Assembly: GCA_017436225.1 (NCBI GenBank)
Contig: JAFSDM010000022.1
Location: 1-64,000, forward strand
Source of the DNA: Clostridia bacterium
GTDB taxonomy: Bacteria > Bacillota > Clostridia > Oscillospirales > Acutalibacteraceae
DNA length: 64,000 bases
Direction of reading: 5' to 3'
Below the pieces are notes generated by a model. It saw nothing but the letters and a program-made list of their open reading frames with translations, was not told where the DNA came from and searched no databases. The translations under genes were made by a program, and so were the position numbers. How positions within the stretch are numbered: position 1 is the stretch's first letter; each line of letters begins with the position of its first letter. This document shows, piece after piece, positions 7,261-15,321 of this stretch.

Positions 7261-8315
7261 TTTAAGCCACCTGCAGTAATTTTAAGTATTTTTGTTATGA
7301 GTATTTCAAGTGCGGTTGAACTGCTATTGCCGCTTAATTTAGTGTTATTTTTTATTGCAGAATCGCTTTTAAAAATTTCGCTTAAAATATTACCGATTTG
7401 GCTTTGACTTAAATATCTCCCATCACGAGCGGCATTGTTTAAAACAAAAATGCGGTTTGCGGGGTAGCCAAAATCTGCGGCAATGCTATCGGGCTTTTTA
7501 CCGGCATCAATAGCGGCCTTAACTCTAAAAATATCAACGTATGTTGAAGTAATTAAGGCGTGTATTTCAGCAGGAGATACACCCTCAGCCAAAAGATTAT
7601 TCAGCGAATGAAAAACCTTTTCGGATTTACCCTGAAGCATATATCTTGAAATATCATAAACCGAAGCCTCAACCGTTTTGACGCAAATCAAATCAACCGT
7701 TTCTTTATCAATAACGGCATCTTCCTTTGTAAAACTGCAAAGCTTTTCTAGCTCGTTTATAAGAATATTAAGGTCGGTGCCGCATACCGAAATCATATAT
7801 TTAGAGGTAGCAAGTTCAAGGCTTCTGTGCCTTTTTGCCGCGGCAGAGGAAAGCATTTTTGCAAGCTCGGTTTCGGTTTTGTGATTAAGCTCACAAACCA
7901 CGCCGCCACCCTTTTCTACCGATTTTAAAAGCTTTTTAAATCGGTCGGATTTTTTAGTGTTAATTTCTAAAACATCATAATAAAGCACCAGTATGTTGCA
8001 GTCATGCGGAGACTCTACAAGCGCTTGAAGCTCCTTAAAGGCGGCTATGGGACAACCCTCAAAATCAAAGTTAGATGCCAGCACGCAAATTCTTTCACCT
8101 GTAAAGGAAAACTGAAAATAACGGTCGTAAATATCCTGTAAAGAGCAGTTTTCTTGCATAGTAAAAAGATTAAAATCGGGATTTTGCGGTACCGCTTTTT
8201 TTACAATTAAATTGGCATAATGCTTTGTAAGGTAGGGGTCGTTTCCCACTAAAAGATATACAGGCTTAATACTTCCACGTGATATTGTAGCCTTTAAATC
8301 GTGTTCCTCAATCAT
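7257..8315 (-). CDS. holA: DNA polymerase III delta subunit
   Basis: A 352-residue clamp-loader subunit that opens the beta clamp. The N-terminal segment KPVYLLVGNDPYLTKHY (about residues 17-33) corresponds to the defunct nucleotide-binding P-loop region of HolA, and the conserved ISRYMLQGKSEKVFHSLNNLLAEG segment and C-terminal collar domain follow. The length is typical (about 340). The ATG follows AAGGAGG. It lies 27 bases downstream of comEC, a common arrangement in Firmicutes. Confidence 0.9.
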   Translation of the reverse strand: MIEEHDLKATISRGSIKPVYLLVGNDPYLTKHYANLIVKKAVPQNPDFNLFTMQENCSLQDIYDRYFQFSFTGERICVLASNFDFEGCPIAAFKELQALVESPHDCNILVLYYDVLEINTKKSDRFKKLLKSVEKGGGVVCELNHKTETELAKMLSSAAAKRHRSLELATSKYMISVCGTDLNILINELEKLCSFTKEDAVIDKETVDLICVKTVEASVYDISRYMLQGKSEKVFHSLNNLLAEGVSPAEIHALITSTYVDIFRVKAAIDAGKKPDSIAADFGYPANRIFVLNNAARDGRYLSQSQIGNILSEIFKSDSAIKNNTKLSGNSSSTALEILITKILKITAGGLK

Positions 8316-8342
8316 TTTTAAGCCTCCTTTTAAGGCAATTGA

Positions 8343-10547
8343 TTAAAATTTTATGCTAATATTTTTCTTGCCCAGGATTTTATAATCTACATTTTGCCGC
8401 CTTAAGCTTTCGGTTAAGGCGTCCTCATTCTCAAATAAGCCGCATAAAATTAAATCCGATACTTCATTTTTTATATTTTGATTTAATTTGTTAGCGCATA
8501 TTAAAACGGGTTTTGAGTGCTTGGCTTCGCCAAATAATTTGTTTATATCGCCATCACCTGCATAAATTATTACAGATAGCTTTTTAAAATTCAAGGTTGT
8601 ACCAACGTCGGCATATGTTACCACCTCTGCCGAGCGGGTTTCATAGCTTATTTTATATTCAAACGATTTAAAATTGCCGTTTGATATAAAGCTTAGCCTA
8701 TCGCTGTAGGCTCCGTTTTGCGGATAAATAATTTTAGCGTTTGGATTTTGTGAGATCATTTCGGGGGAGCCTGCGGCAAAGCTTTTGTTGGCAGAGGGAA
8801 GAATAATGTAGTCAAGCTCCTTACTGCAAGCTTTAAACATATGATTTTCTATTTTGTTGTAATCGGTAAGTGAGTCGCCCGCCCCTACGGCAAAAACCTC
8901 ATCTTCACATTTAATTAAAATGCTTGCTCCTTTTCCAACATCAATAATCGCAATCTCGTTTTTGGGGGAAATACCATAGAACCAAAGCGCACTGCAAACC
9001 GAAACTAAAACCAAAGCTGAAGAGCATAGCTTTAATGAAATTCTTAGTTTTTCTTTAGTCTTTAGCTTTTTCGCCCACATTAAAAAAGGCACCGAAAGAG
9101 CAAGAATGGCTAAAGAGATTAAATACTCTAAACGAGCGGGGATAGAAGCAAAGCTAACACTTGCACAAATATCTGTAACCTTTACTATGTATCGCACAAG
9201 CAAACTCAGTGCAACTAGCGGAAAGGTAGCACCAAGGCTTAAGATTGACGGCAGAAAAAGAATAGCAACCGCAACAAACGAAATGGTTGTGAGTAAGCTT
9301 GTTGCATAGCCTGTTAAAAGATTTGCAACGGGCGAAATTAAGGATATGTAGCCTAAGTATATTATAGAAACGGGGAGTGTAGCAAGCGTTGCGGAAACGG
9401 TTTGCGAAAGTGAAAAGATTATCGCCTTGCTTAATTTCCCCGGTGAGTAGCGCTTTGAAACAAAAGAGGTTAATGCTTGTTCTAAAATTGGGCAAATAAA
9501 AAGCAGTCCAAAGGTAGAAAGCAATGAAAGCAGTAATGCAATATTTCCAAAGGCCAGCGGATTTAAAAATAAAAGTATCACTGCCGCCGTTCCAAGCGAG
9601 TTAAGCGGGTCGGGCTTTTTGAAAATAAGTCCGCCAATAACAATAATAACATAGGTGAGTGATGCCCTTAAAATAGAGGGAGTAAAGCCGCAAATCGCAG
9701 TAAGAGCAAAAATTAAGCCAAGCATAAGAATTTCAAAATTACCGCGCTTAATTTTAAGGGATGTGAAAATTCTGCTGAATAGCTGAAAAATAATGCCCAA
9801 ATGCATACCCGAAACAACAAGCATATGTGTTGTACCCGCAGTTTTGGAATTTTTTTCAAATTCGGGGTCTAGATTGCTTCTGTCGCCTATCAAAACAGCA
9901 GATACAACAGCGGCATCATCGAAATACATATTTTGGTAAATAAGATTATTTATTTTATCTCTTAAATCATAAAAAATAGCGTAAAAGGGTCGGTTTTTGC
10001 CTATATTTTTATATAACTGTTCAACATAACCGCCGGCATAAACCTCATTCGCAAGGGATGAGGTTTTGTAAATATCCAAATTGTTAAACTGCACCCGTAG
10101 ATGCAATTTATCAAAAATTTCGGCACCGATTTTGTTTACATCACTAAGCCTTATCTTTAGCTTTTGTGGAATGTTTTCGGGCAAGGGAGAGCCATCCTTG
10201 CTGATTAGCTTTATTTGCTCGGTATTAATAAAGTATACGGTGTAGGTTTCGTAAGCGGTAGGATATTCGCAAACCGTACCAACTACCTCGGCATCATACC
10301 CAACCATATTTTCGGCAGGATTTATTTTGGTTGAGTAGGTTAAAAGACCGCAAATAATAAAGAGCAGCAAAATTGAAAGAAGTGTTTTTAGCCCGTTTAT
10401 AACAATTCTTTTGCGTAAAATTATAAGAGTTACAAGAGCTGTTAGAATTACAAAAAAGGCTATAAAAGAAAAATAGGTTGGTAGATATAAAAGAGCTGCC
10501 GAAAGTGCAAGCATAGATGCACCGGTATAAAATAAAACTCTTGCCAT
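8343..10547 (-). CDS. comEC: ComEC/Rec2 DNA-uptake channel with degenerate C-terminal domain
   Basis: A 734-residue membrane protein of the competence channel family that carries single-stranded DNA across the membrane. It has N-terminal membrane helices, a DUF4131-like extracytoplasmic domain (about 70-200) and the competence domain starting at GDRSNLDPEFEKNSKTAG with HMLVVSGMHLG, then many helices. The C-terminal 205 residues align with the metallo-beta-lactamase-like domain (AIIDVGKGASILIKC from about 532), but the HxHxDH metal motif is missing. LPSANKSFAAG (583-593) stands where HPDADHIGG is expected. So the nuclease-like domain is probably inactive. The SD is GGAGAT. No other competence gene is in view. 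Confidence 0.87.
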   Translation of the reverse strand: MARVLFYTGASMLALSAALLYLPTYFSFIAFFVILTALVTLIILRKRIVINGLKTLLSILLLFIICGLLTYSTKINPAENMVGYDAEVVGTVCEYPTAYETYTVYFINTEQIKLISKDGSPLPENIPQKLKIRLSDVNKIGAEIFDKLHLRVQFNNLDIYKTSSLANEVYAGGYVEQLYKNIGKNRPFYAIFYDLRDKINNLIYQNMYFDDAAVVSAVLIGDRSNLDPEFEKNSKTAGTTHMLVVSGMHLGIIFQLFSRIFTSLKIKRGNFEILMLGLIFALTAICGFTPSILRASLTYVIIVIGGLIFKKPDPLNSLGTAAVILLFLNPLAFGNIALLLSLLSTFGLLFICPILEQALTSFVSKRYSPGKLSKAIIFSLSQTVSATLATLPVSIIYLGYISLISPVANLLTGYATSLLTTISFVAVAILFLPSILSLGATFPLVALSLLVRYIVKVTDICASVSFASIPARLEYLISLAILALSVPFLMWAKKLKTKEKLRISLKLCSSALVLVSVCSALWFYGISPKNEIAIIDVGKGASILIKCEDEVFAVGAGDSLTDYNKIENHMFKACSKELDYIILPSANKSFAAGSPEMISQNPNAKIIYPQNGAYSDRLSFISNGNFKSFEYKISYETRSAEVVTYADVGTTLNFKKLSVIIYAGDGDINKLFGEAKHSKPVLICANKLNQNIKNEVSDLILCGLFENEDALTESLRRQNVDYKILGKKNISIKF

Positions 10548-10582
10548 AGTATCTCCAACCTATTTGTTATTTAATGTTTTTA

Positions 10583-10921
10583 TCAACCGGGAGGCCAAGC
10601 TAAATTTCTTCTTGCTAAAAGATGAAAATGAATGTGACCAACCGTTTGACCGCCATCTTCGCCGCAGTTATTAACAACTCTGAAGCCTTTTTCAAGATTG
10701 TTTTCCTTTGCAATTTTTGCAATTGCTTCATATATAGCAGAAATGTAGTGACTGTTTTCGGCGTTAATTTCAGCCGCAGAGCCAATATGCTCTTTAGGGA
10801 TTACGATAACGTGAAAGGGAGCCTGTGGGTCAATATCGTTAAAGGCGTAAACTTTTTCATCTTCATAAACCTTAGTGCTTGGAATATCGCCGGATATTAT
10901 TTTGCAAAAAAGACAATCCAT
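10583..10921 (-). CDS. HIT-family nucleotide-binding hydrolase (Hint-like)
   Basis: A 112-residue histidine-triad protein that hydrolyses purine nucleoside phosphoramidates or AMP-lysine-type bonds. It has the N-terminal DCLFCKIISGDIP, IDPQAPFHVIVIPKEHI and the catalytic triad in GQTVGHIHFHLLARR near the C-terminus, ending in WPPG. The single-domain length is typical. It lies between alaS (15 bases upstream) and comEC, so probably in one transcript. The physiological substrate is not known for most bacterial members. Confidence 0.92.
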   Translation of the reverse strand: MDCLFCKIISGDIPSTKVYEDEKVYAFNDIDPQAPFHVIVIPKEHIGSAAEINAENSHYISAIYEAIAKIAKENNLEKGFRVVNNCGEDGGQTVGHIHFHLLARRNLAWPPG

Positions 10922-10936
10922 TTTTAAGCCTCCAAT

Positions 10937-13564
10937 TTATTTTTTAAGATTAGAAACGATTTCTATAACACTTGCAATAGCGGTGTCAGCCTTAGAGATA
11001 TCCTTACCGCCTGCCATTGCAGAGTCGGGCTTACCGCCACCGTTACCGCCCGCAATCTTAGCAACTTCGCGAACAATGTTACCTGCGTGGCAACCTTTTT
11101 GAATTGCATCCTTACCGCAAGCGGAAATAAATGTGAGTTTTTCGTTTGCTATTACTGCAAATACCAAAACAATGTCCTCAAACTCAGATTTAATGGTATC
11201 ACAAATGGTACGGGCAACAGAAAGCTCGGTTTGCTTTAGAACCTTTGCAATTACACGAACATTGTCAACATCTACTGCTGAAACCATCATTTCGCTTACC
11301 TTAGATGCAGCAAGCTTGGATTCTAAAATTGAAATCTGACGGTCTTTTTCCTTAAGCTCAGCATTTACCTGAGCAGCCTTTAAGGCAATATCTAAAGGAT
11401 TGGCAAGTTTAAATTCTGCGGCAGTTTTAGCCACAAGAGCCTTATATTCGTCTAAGAACTTCAAAACGCCGTTACCTGTAATGGCAGTTATACGCCTTAT
11501 ACCTGCGGCAACAGAGCTTTCAGAAATAATTTTGAACAATCCAATGGAAGAAGCGTTGGTGACGTGAGTACCACCGCAAAGCTCAACAGAAAAACCATCT
11601 ACTGAAACTACGCGAACGGTATCGCCGTATTTTTCGCCAAATAAAGCCATAGCGCCCATTGCTTTAGCCTCTTCGATTGGCATTTCACGTGTTTCAACGT
11701 TAGCACCCGAAAGAATAACCTGATTTACAGTCTTTTCAACCTCTTCAAGTTCTTCGGCGGTGAGCGCAGAAAAATGAGTAAAGTCAAATCTAACCTCGTT
11801 ATTATTAACAAGCTGACCTGCCTGTTCAACGTGGTCGCCTAAAACCTTGCGAAGAGCGGCTTGCAAAAGGTGTGCAGAGGTGTGATTACGGCAGGTAGCG
11901 GCTCTGGTAGAGGTGCATACGTCTGCCAAAACAGAATCACCGATAGAAATAGTACCCGAAGTAACAACACCGTTATGAAGGAAAATACCGTTACCGTTTT
12001 TATTAACGGTATTTACATTGAATACAAATAATCCTGAGCGGATAATACCTTGGTCGCCAACCTGACCGCCGCTTTCGGCGTAGAAGGGGGTGGTATCAAG
12101 CACAACAGTTGCCTTTTGACCCTCGGTAGCGGATGAAACAAGCTCACCGTCAACCACAATTGCAGTAACATTTGAGGTTGCTCTAAGCTCTGAGTAGCCT
12201 GTGAATTTAGTAGCTTCAATACCCTCGAAAAGCGCATCATCGCCCTTCCAAGCATTGGTGTCAGATTCTTTTCTGGCGTTTCTTGCGCGGTCCTTTTGTT
12301 CCTGCATAAGCTTTTTAAAGCCTTCAACATCAACAGAAATACCTTTCTCCTCTAAAATATCACAGGTTAAATCAAGCGGGAAACCGTAGGTATCGTTAAG
12401 TTTAAATGCTTCCTCACCCGAAAGCACCTTTTCGCCCGAAGCAATAAATTCGTTAAGGCGGCTTAAGCCTTGGTCAATAGTTTTTAAGAAGCTTTCCTCT
12501 TCGTAGCCAACAACCTTTTTAATGTGAGCGATTTTTGTCTTAAGCTCGGGGTAGGCGTTACCGCTTTCACCAACAACGGTGTCAATAAGCTCTACAAGGA
12601 ACGGACGGTTAATACCAAGAAGTCTGCCGTGACGAGCGGCGCGTCTGAGTAAGCGGCGAAGAACGTATCCTCTGCCCTCGTTAGATGGCATAACGCCATC
12701 GGCAATCATAAAGCTCGTAGAACGAATGTGGTCGGTAATAACACGCATTGAAACATCGGCTTTTTCATCGGTTTTATATGTAACACCGCAAATTTTTGAA
12801 AGGTGCTTCATAATATTTTGAATGGTGTCAACCTCAAAAATGTTGTCAACGCCCTGAGAAATACAAGCGAGACGCTCAAGACCCATACCTGTATCGATAT
12901 TAGGATTATCAAGTGGGGTGTAGTTGCCTTGTCCGTCAGAATCAAACTGAGTGAAAACAAGGTTCCAGAATTCAACATAACGGTCACATTCGCAACCGAT
13001 TGCGCAATCGGGTTTACCGCAACCGTATTTTTCGCCACGGTCATAGTGAAGCTCGGAGCAAGGACCGCAAGGACCTGTGCCGTGCTCCCAGAAGTTATCT
13101 TCCTTACCCATACGAACAATTCTGTCAGGCGAAACGCCTACTTCTTTTGTCCAAATATCAAAGGCTTCATCATCATCCTGATAAATGGTAACCCAAAGCT
13201 TGTCCACAGGCATTTCTAAAACCTTGGTGCAAAATTCCCAAGCCCAAGCGGTAGCCTCGTGCTTAAAGTAATCACCGAATGAGAAGTTACCAAGCATTTC
13301 AAAAAATGTACCGTGACGGGCGGTTTTGCCAACGCTTTCAATATCGGGTGTACGAATACATTTTTGGCAGGTGGTTACTCTTTTTTTAGGGGGAGTAACC
13401 TCGCCTGTGAAATACTTTTTCATAGGCGCCATACCCGAGTTAATTAAAAGTAAAGATTTATCGTTATTTGGTACCAACGAAAAACTGTTAAGACGCAAAT
13501 GTTCTTTGCTCTCAAAAAATGAAAGATACTTTTCTCTAAGTGTGTTAAGTGACATCCATTCCAT
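10937..13564 (-). CDS. alaS: Alanyl-tRNA synthetase
   Basis: An 875-residue class II synthetase that charges tRNA-Ala. In order: catalytic domain with LVPNNDKSLLLINSGMAPMKKYF and RGYVLRRLLRRAARHGRLLG, tRNA-recognition helices, editing domain with HTSAHLLQAALRKVLG and the ELCGGTHV zinc motif, a coiled coil, and the C-Ala domain with GGNGGGKPDSAMAGG. I start at the ATG reading MEWMSLNTLREKYLSFF because GAGGTG lies seven bases before it. A longer reading frame to 13633 would run through the promoter. It is first in the alaS-HIT-comEC-holA run. Confidence 0.95.
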   Translation of the reverse strand: MEWMSLNTLREKYLSFFESKEHLRLNSFSLVPNNDKSLLLINSGMAPMKKYFTGEVTPPKKRVTTCQKCIRTPDIESVGKTARHGTFFEMLGNFSFGDYFKHEATAWAWEFCTKVLEMPVDKLWVTIYQDDDEAFDIWTKEVGVSPDRIVRMGKEDNFWEHGTGPCGPCSELHYDRGEKYGCGKPDCAIGCECDRYVEFWNLVFTQFDSDGQGNYTPLDNPNIDTGMGLERLACISQGVDNIFEVDTIQNIMKHLSKICGVTYKTDEKADVSMRVITDHIRSTSFMIADGVMPSNEGRGYVLRRLLRRAARHGRLLGINRPFLVELIDTVVGESGNAYPELKTKIAHIKKVVGYEEESFLKTIDQGLSRLNEFIASGEKVLSGEEAFKLNDTYGFPLDLTCDILEEKGISVDVEGFKKLMQEQKDRARNARKESDTNAWKGDDALFEGIEATKFTGYSELRATSNVTAIVVDGELVSSATEGQKATVVLDTTPFYAESGGQVGDQGIIRSGLFVFNVNTVNKNGNGIFLHNGVVTSGTISIGDSVLADVCTSTRAATCRNHTSAHLLQAALRKVLGDHVEQAGQLVNNNEVRFDFTHFSALTAEELEEVEKTVNQVILSGANVETREMPIEEAKAMGAMALFGEKYGDTVRVVSVDGFSVELCGGTHVTNASSIGLFKIISESSVAAGIRRITAITGNGVLKFLDEYKALVAKTAAEFKLANPLDIALKAAQVNAELKEKDRQISILESKLAASKVSEMMVSAVDVDNVRVIAKVLKQTELSVARTICDTIKSEFEDIVLVFAVIANEKLTFISACGKDAIQKGCHAGNIVREVAKIAGGNGGGKPDSAMAGGKDISKADTAIASVIEIVSNLKK

Positions 13565-13604
13565 TAAAAGACACCTCAAAATTAAAACATAATAATACTT
13601 ATAA

Positions 13605-13633
13605 ATTATATACTTTTTATCATTTTTTGTCAA
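13605..13633 (-). promoter_or_regulatory. Consensus promoter of alaS
   Basis: A perfect TTGACA (13628-13633) and perfect TATAAT (13605-13610) with a 17-base spacer on the minus strand. The leader is only about 35 bases, so no T-box precedes alaS. Confidence 0.88.
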
Positions 13634-13690
13634 TACAAAAGACTATAAAAGGGTAATATTTAAAAATTATTTTAAATATTGAAAAAACAA

Positions 13691-13719
13691 TTGATTTTTC
13701 ATGAAAAATATGGCATAAT
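13691..13719 (+). promoter_or_regulatory. Promoter of the rubrerythrin gene
   Basis: TTGATT (13691-13696), 17 bases, then CATAAT (13714-13719) with the extended -10 TGG. It is divergent from the alaS promoter. Confidence 0.7.
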
Positions 13720-13753
13720 ACAAGCATAGATTTATTTTTTGGAGGTAGTTATT

Positions 13754-14293
13754 ATGAATTTAAAGGGTTCAAAAACCGAAGCTAACTTAATGGCTGCATT
13801 TGCAGGTGAATCTCAGGCAAGAAACAAGTACACCTACTACGCTTCTAAAGCTAAAAAGGACGGCTTTGTTCAAATTGCAGAGCTTTTTGAAGAAACTGCA
13901 AATAACGAAAAGGAACACGCAAAAATCTGGTTCAAGCTTTTGCACGATGGCGCTGTGGCTGATACTATGACAAATTTAGAGGATGCTGCTGCAGGCGAAA
14001 ATTATGAGTGGACAGAAATGTATGCAGAATTTGCTAAAGTTGCAAAAGAAGAAGGCTTTGACCACATCGCTTTTCTTTTTGAAGAAGTAGCAAAGATTGA
14101 AAAAGCTCACGAAGAACGTTATCTTAAGCTTTTAAGCAACGTTAAAGAGGGCGTTGTATTCTCTAAGGATGGCGACATTATGTGGGAATGCTCCAACTGC
14201 GGACATCTTGTATTTGGCAAAAAAGCACCTGAAATGTGCCCCGTTTGCTCACATCCTCAAAGCTATTTCAAGCAGAAAGCAACCAATTATTAA
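13754..14293 (+). CDS. rbr: Rubrerythrin
   Basis: A 179-residue peroxide-reducing protein of anaerobes. The ferritin-like four-helix domain carries the di-iron ligands ([40 protein letters not shown]), and a C-terminal rubredoxin domain has CSNCG and CPVC (about 148-168) for the FeS4 site. The ATG at 13754 is chosen because GGAGGT lies eight bases before it. The upstream TTG in frame would overlap that SD. It is monocistronic, with its own promoter and a strong terminator. Confidence 0.95.
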   Translation: MNLKGSKTEANLMAAFAGESQARNKYTYYASKAKKDGFVQIAELFEETANNEKEHAKIWFKLLHDGAVADTMTNLEDAAAGENYEWTEMYAEFAKVAKEEGFDHIAFLFEEVAKIEKAHEERYLKLLSNVKEGVVFSKDGDIMWECSNCGHLVFGKKAPEMCPVCSHPQSYFKQKATNY

Positions 14294-14311
14294 TTCAAAT
14301 TTGTGTTTTTT

Positions 14312-14338
14312 AGCACCGCGTAAAGCGGTGCTTTTTTT
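14312..14338 (+). terminator. Rubrerythrin terminator
   Basis: AGCACCGC and GCGGTGCT form an 8-bp perfect stem with a GTAAA loop, followed by seven T residues. Confidence 0.9.
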
Positions 14339-14368
14339 GTGACAAGTTATAGGCTTTTTTCATAAAAT
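14339..14368 (+). promoter_or_regulatory. Possible promoter of the DUF11 gene
   Basis: GTGACA (14339-14344), 18 bases and TAAAAT (14363-14368) lie directly after the rubrerythrin terminator. The -35 is weak and overlaps the terminator tail, so the call is tentative. Confidence 0.4.
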
Positions 14369-14414
14369 GTTAGTGCCGAAGCTTTTTCGGTAATAACAAA
14401 AAAGGAGGAAAAAT

Positions 14415-15269
14415 ATGGCTGTTTTTTCTAATCAGGCAACCTTAACCTATAACGGTGTCAGCACTAATTCCAATATTGCTTACGGTGAAATTTTAGATGT
14501 ATTATCGGCAACCAAAGCTCCCGTAGAAGCAAGCTATACTCAGGGCGAAACCGTAACCTATACAGTAGCGCTTCGCAATACGGGTGGCAATGCGCTTAAT
14601 AACCTTACCGTTACTGATGATTTAGGTGCCTATCAGTTTGGTACAACCACAGTTTATCCATTAACCTATGTCGCAAACTCTGTTTTGTATTATGTGAACG
14701 GTGTTTTACAAGCCGCCCCTGTTGTAACTGCTGAGCAGCCCTTAACAATTACGGGAATAAATATTCCTGCAAACGGCGATGTGGTTATCGTTTATCAAGC
14801 AGTGGCAAATAGTTTTGCAAATCCTGAGGTTGGCGGAGTAATTACCAATACCGCAACCGTTACAGGTGACGGACTAAGCGCTCCCGTAGTAGCAACCGCA
14901 AATGTGGATACAGCAACTGCCGCTTTGCTTTCAATTTCTAAAACCATTACACCAAATCAGGTAGTGGATAACGACCGCGTAACCTACACCTTTATAATTC
15001 AAAACGCAGGCAACGAAGCCGTAACAGCAACCGATGATGCCGTGATTACTGATACCTTTGACCCAATTTTAACCGCACTTACCGTTACTCTTAACGGTAC
15101 AGCCTTGGCAGAAGGTACAGATTACACCTACAATGCGGCAACAGGTCTTTTCCAGACTGCAAATGGAACAATTACAGTTCCTGCCGCAACCTATACCGTA
15201 GACCCCGTAACAGGCGAATATACCTTAACCCCCGGTATTTCAACCCTTATTGTTACAGGCACAATTTAA
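14415..15269 (+). CDS. DUF11-repeat protein without signal peptide
   Basis: A 284-residue, Thr/Val/Asn-rich beta protein. Two DUF11-like Ig-type repeats are visible: residues about 28-155 (KAPVEASYTQGETVTYTVAL, LNNLTVTDDLG, ITNTATVTGDG) and about 175-284 (LSISKTITPNQVVDNDRVTY, VITDTFDP). Such repeats usually occur in secreted or surface proteins, yet there is no signal peptide, LPXTG motif or membrane helix here. SD AAAGGAGG precedes the ATG. The gene stands alone between two terminators. Compositional bias makes a structural, self-associating role possible, but no function can be given. Confidence 0.75.
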   Translation: MAVFSNQATLTYNGVSTNSNIAYGEILDVLSATKAPVEASYTQGETVTYTVALRNTGGNALNNLTVTDDLGAYQFGTTTVYPLTYVANSVLYYVNGVLQAAPVVTAEQPLTITGINIPANGDVVIVYQAVANSFANPEVGGVITNTATVTGDGLSAPVVATANVDTATAALLSISKTITPNQVVDNDRVTYTFIIQNAGNEAVTATDDAVITDTFDPILTALTVTLNGTALAEGTDYTYNAATGLFQTANGTITVPAATYTVDPVTGEYTLTPGISTLIVTGTI

Positions 15270-15281
15270 TATTTAAAAGAC

Positions 15282-15320
15282 AAAACGGTTTCGCCGTAAA
15301 GCGAAACCGTTTTAACTTTT
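15282..15320. terminator. Bidirectional terminator between DUF11 and GH127 genes
   Basis: AAAACGGTTTCGC (15282-15294) and GCGAAACCGTTTT (15301-15313) form a perfect 13-bp stem with a 6-base loop. The plus side continues AACTTTTTTT, and the minus side starts from the A-rich arm, so it can serve both converging genes. Confidence 0.85.
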
Positions 15321-15321
15321 T

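Noticed and set aside
13565..13633. 23-residue N-terminal extension of alaS
   Set aside because: It would run through a perfect TTGACA-17-TATAAT promoter, while GAGGTG lies directly before the internal ATG at 13564.
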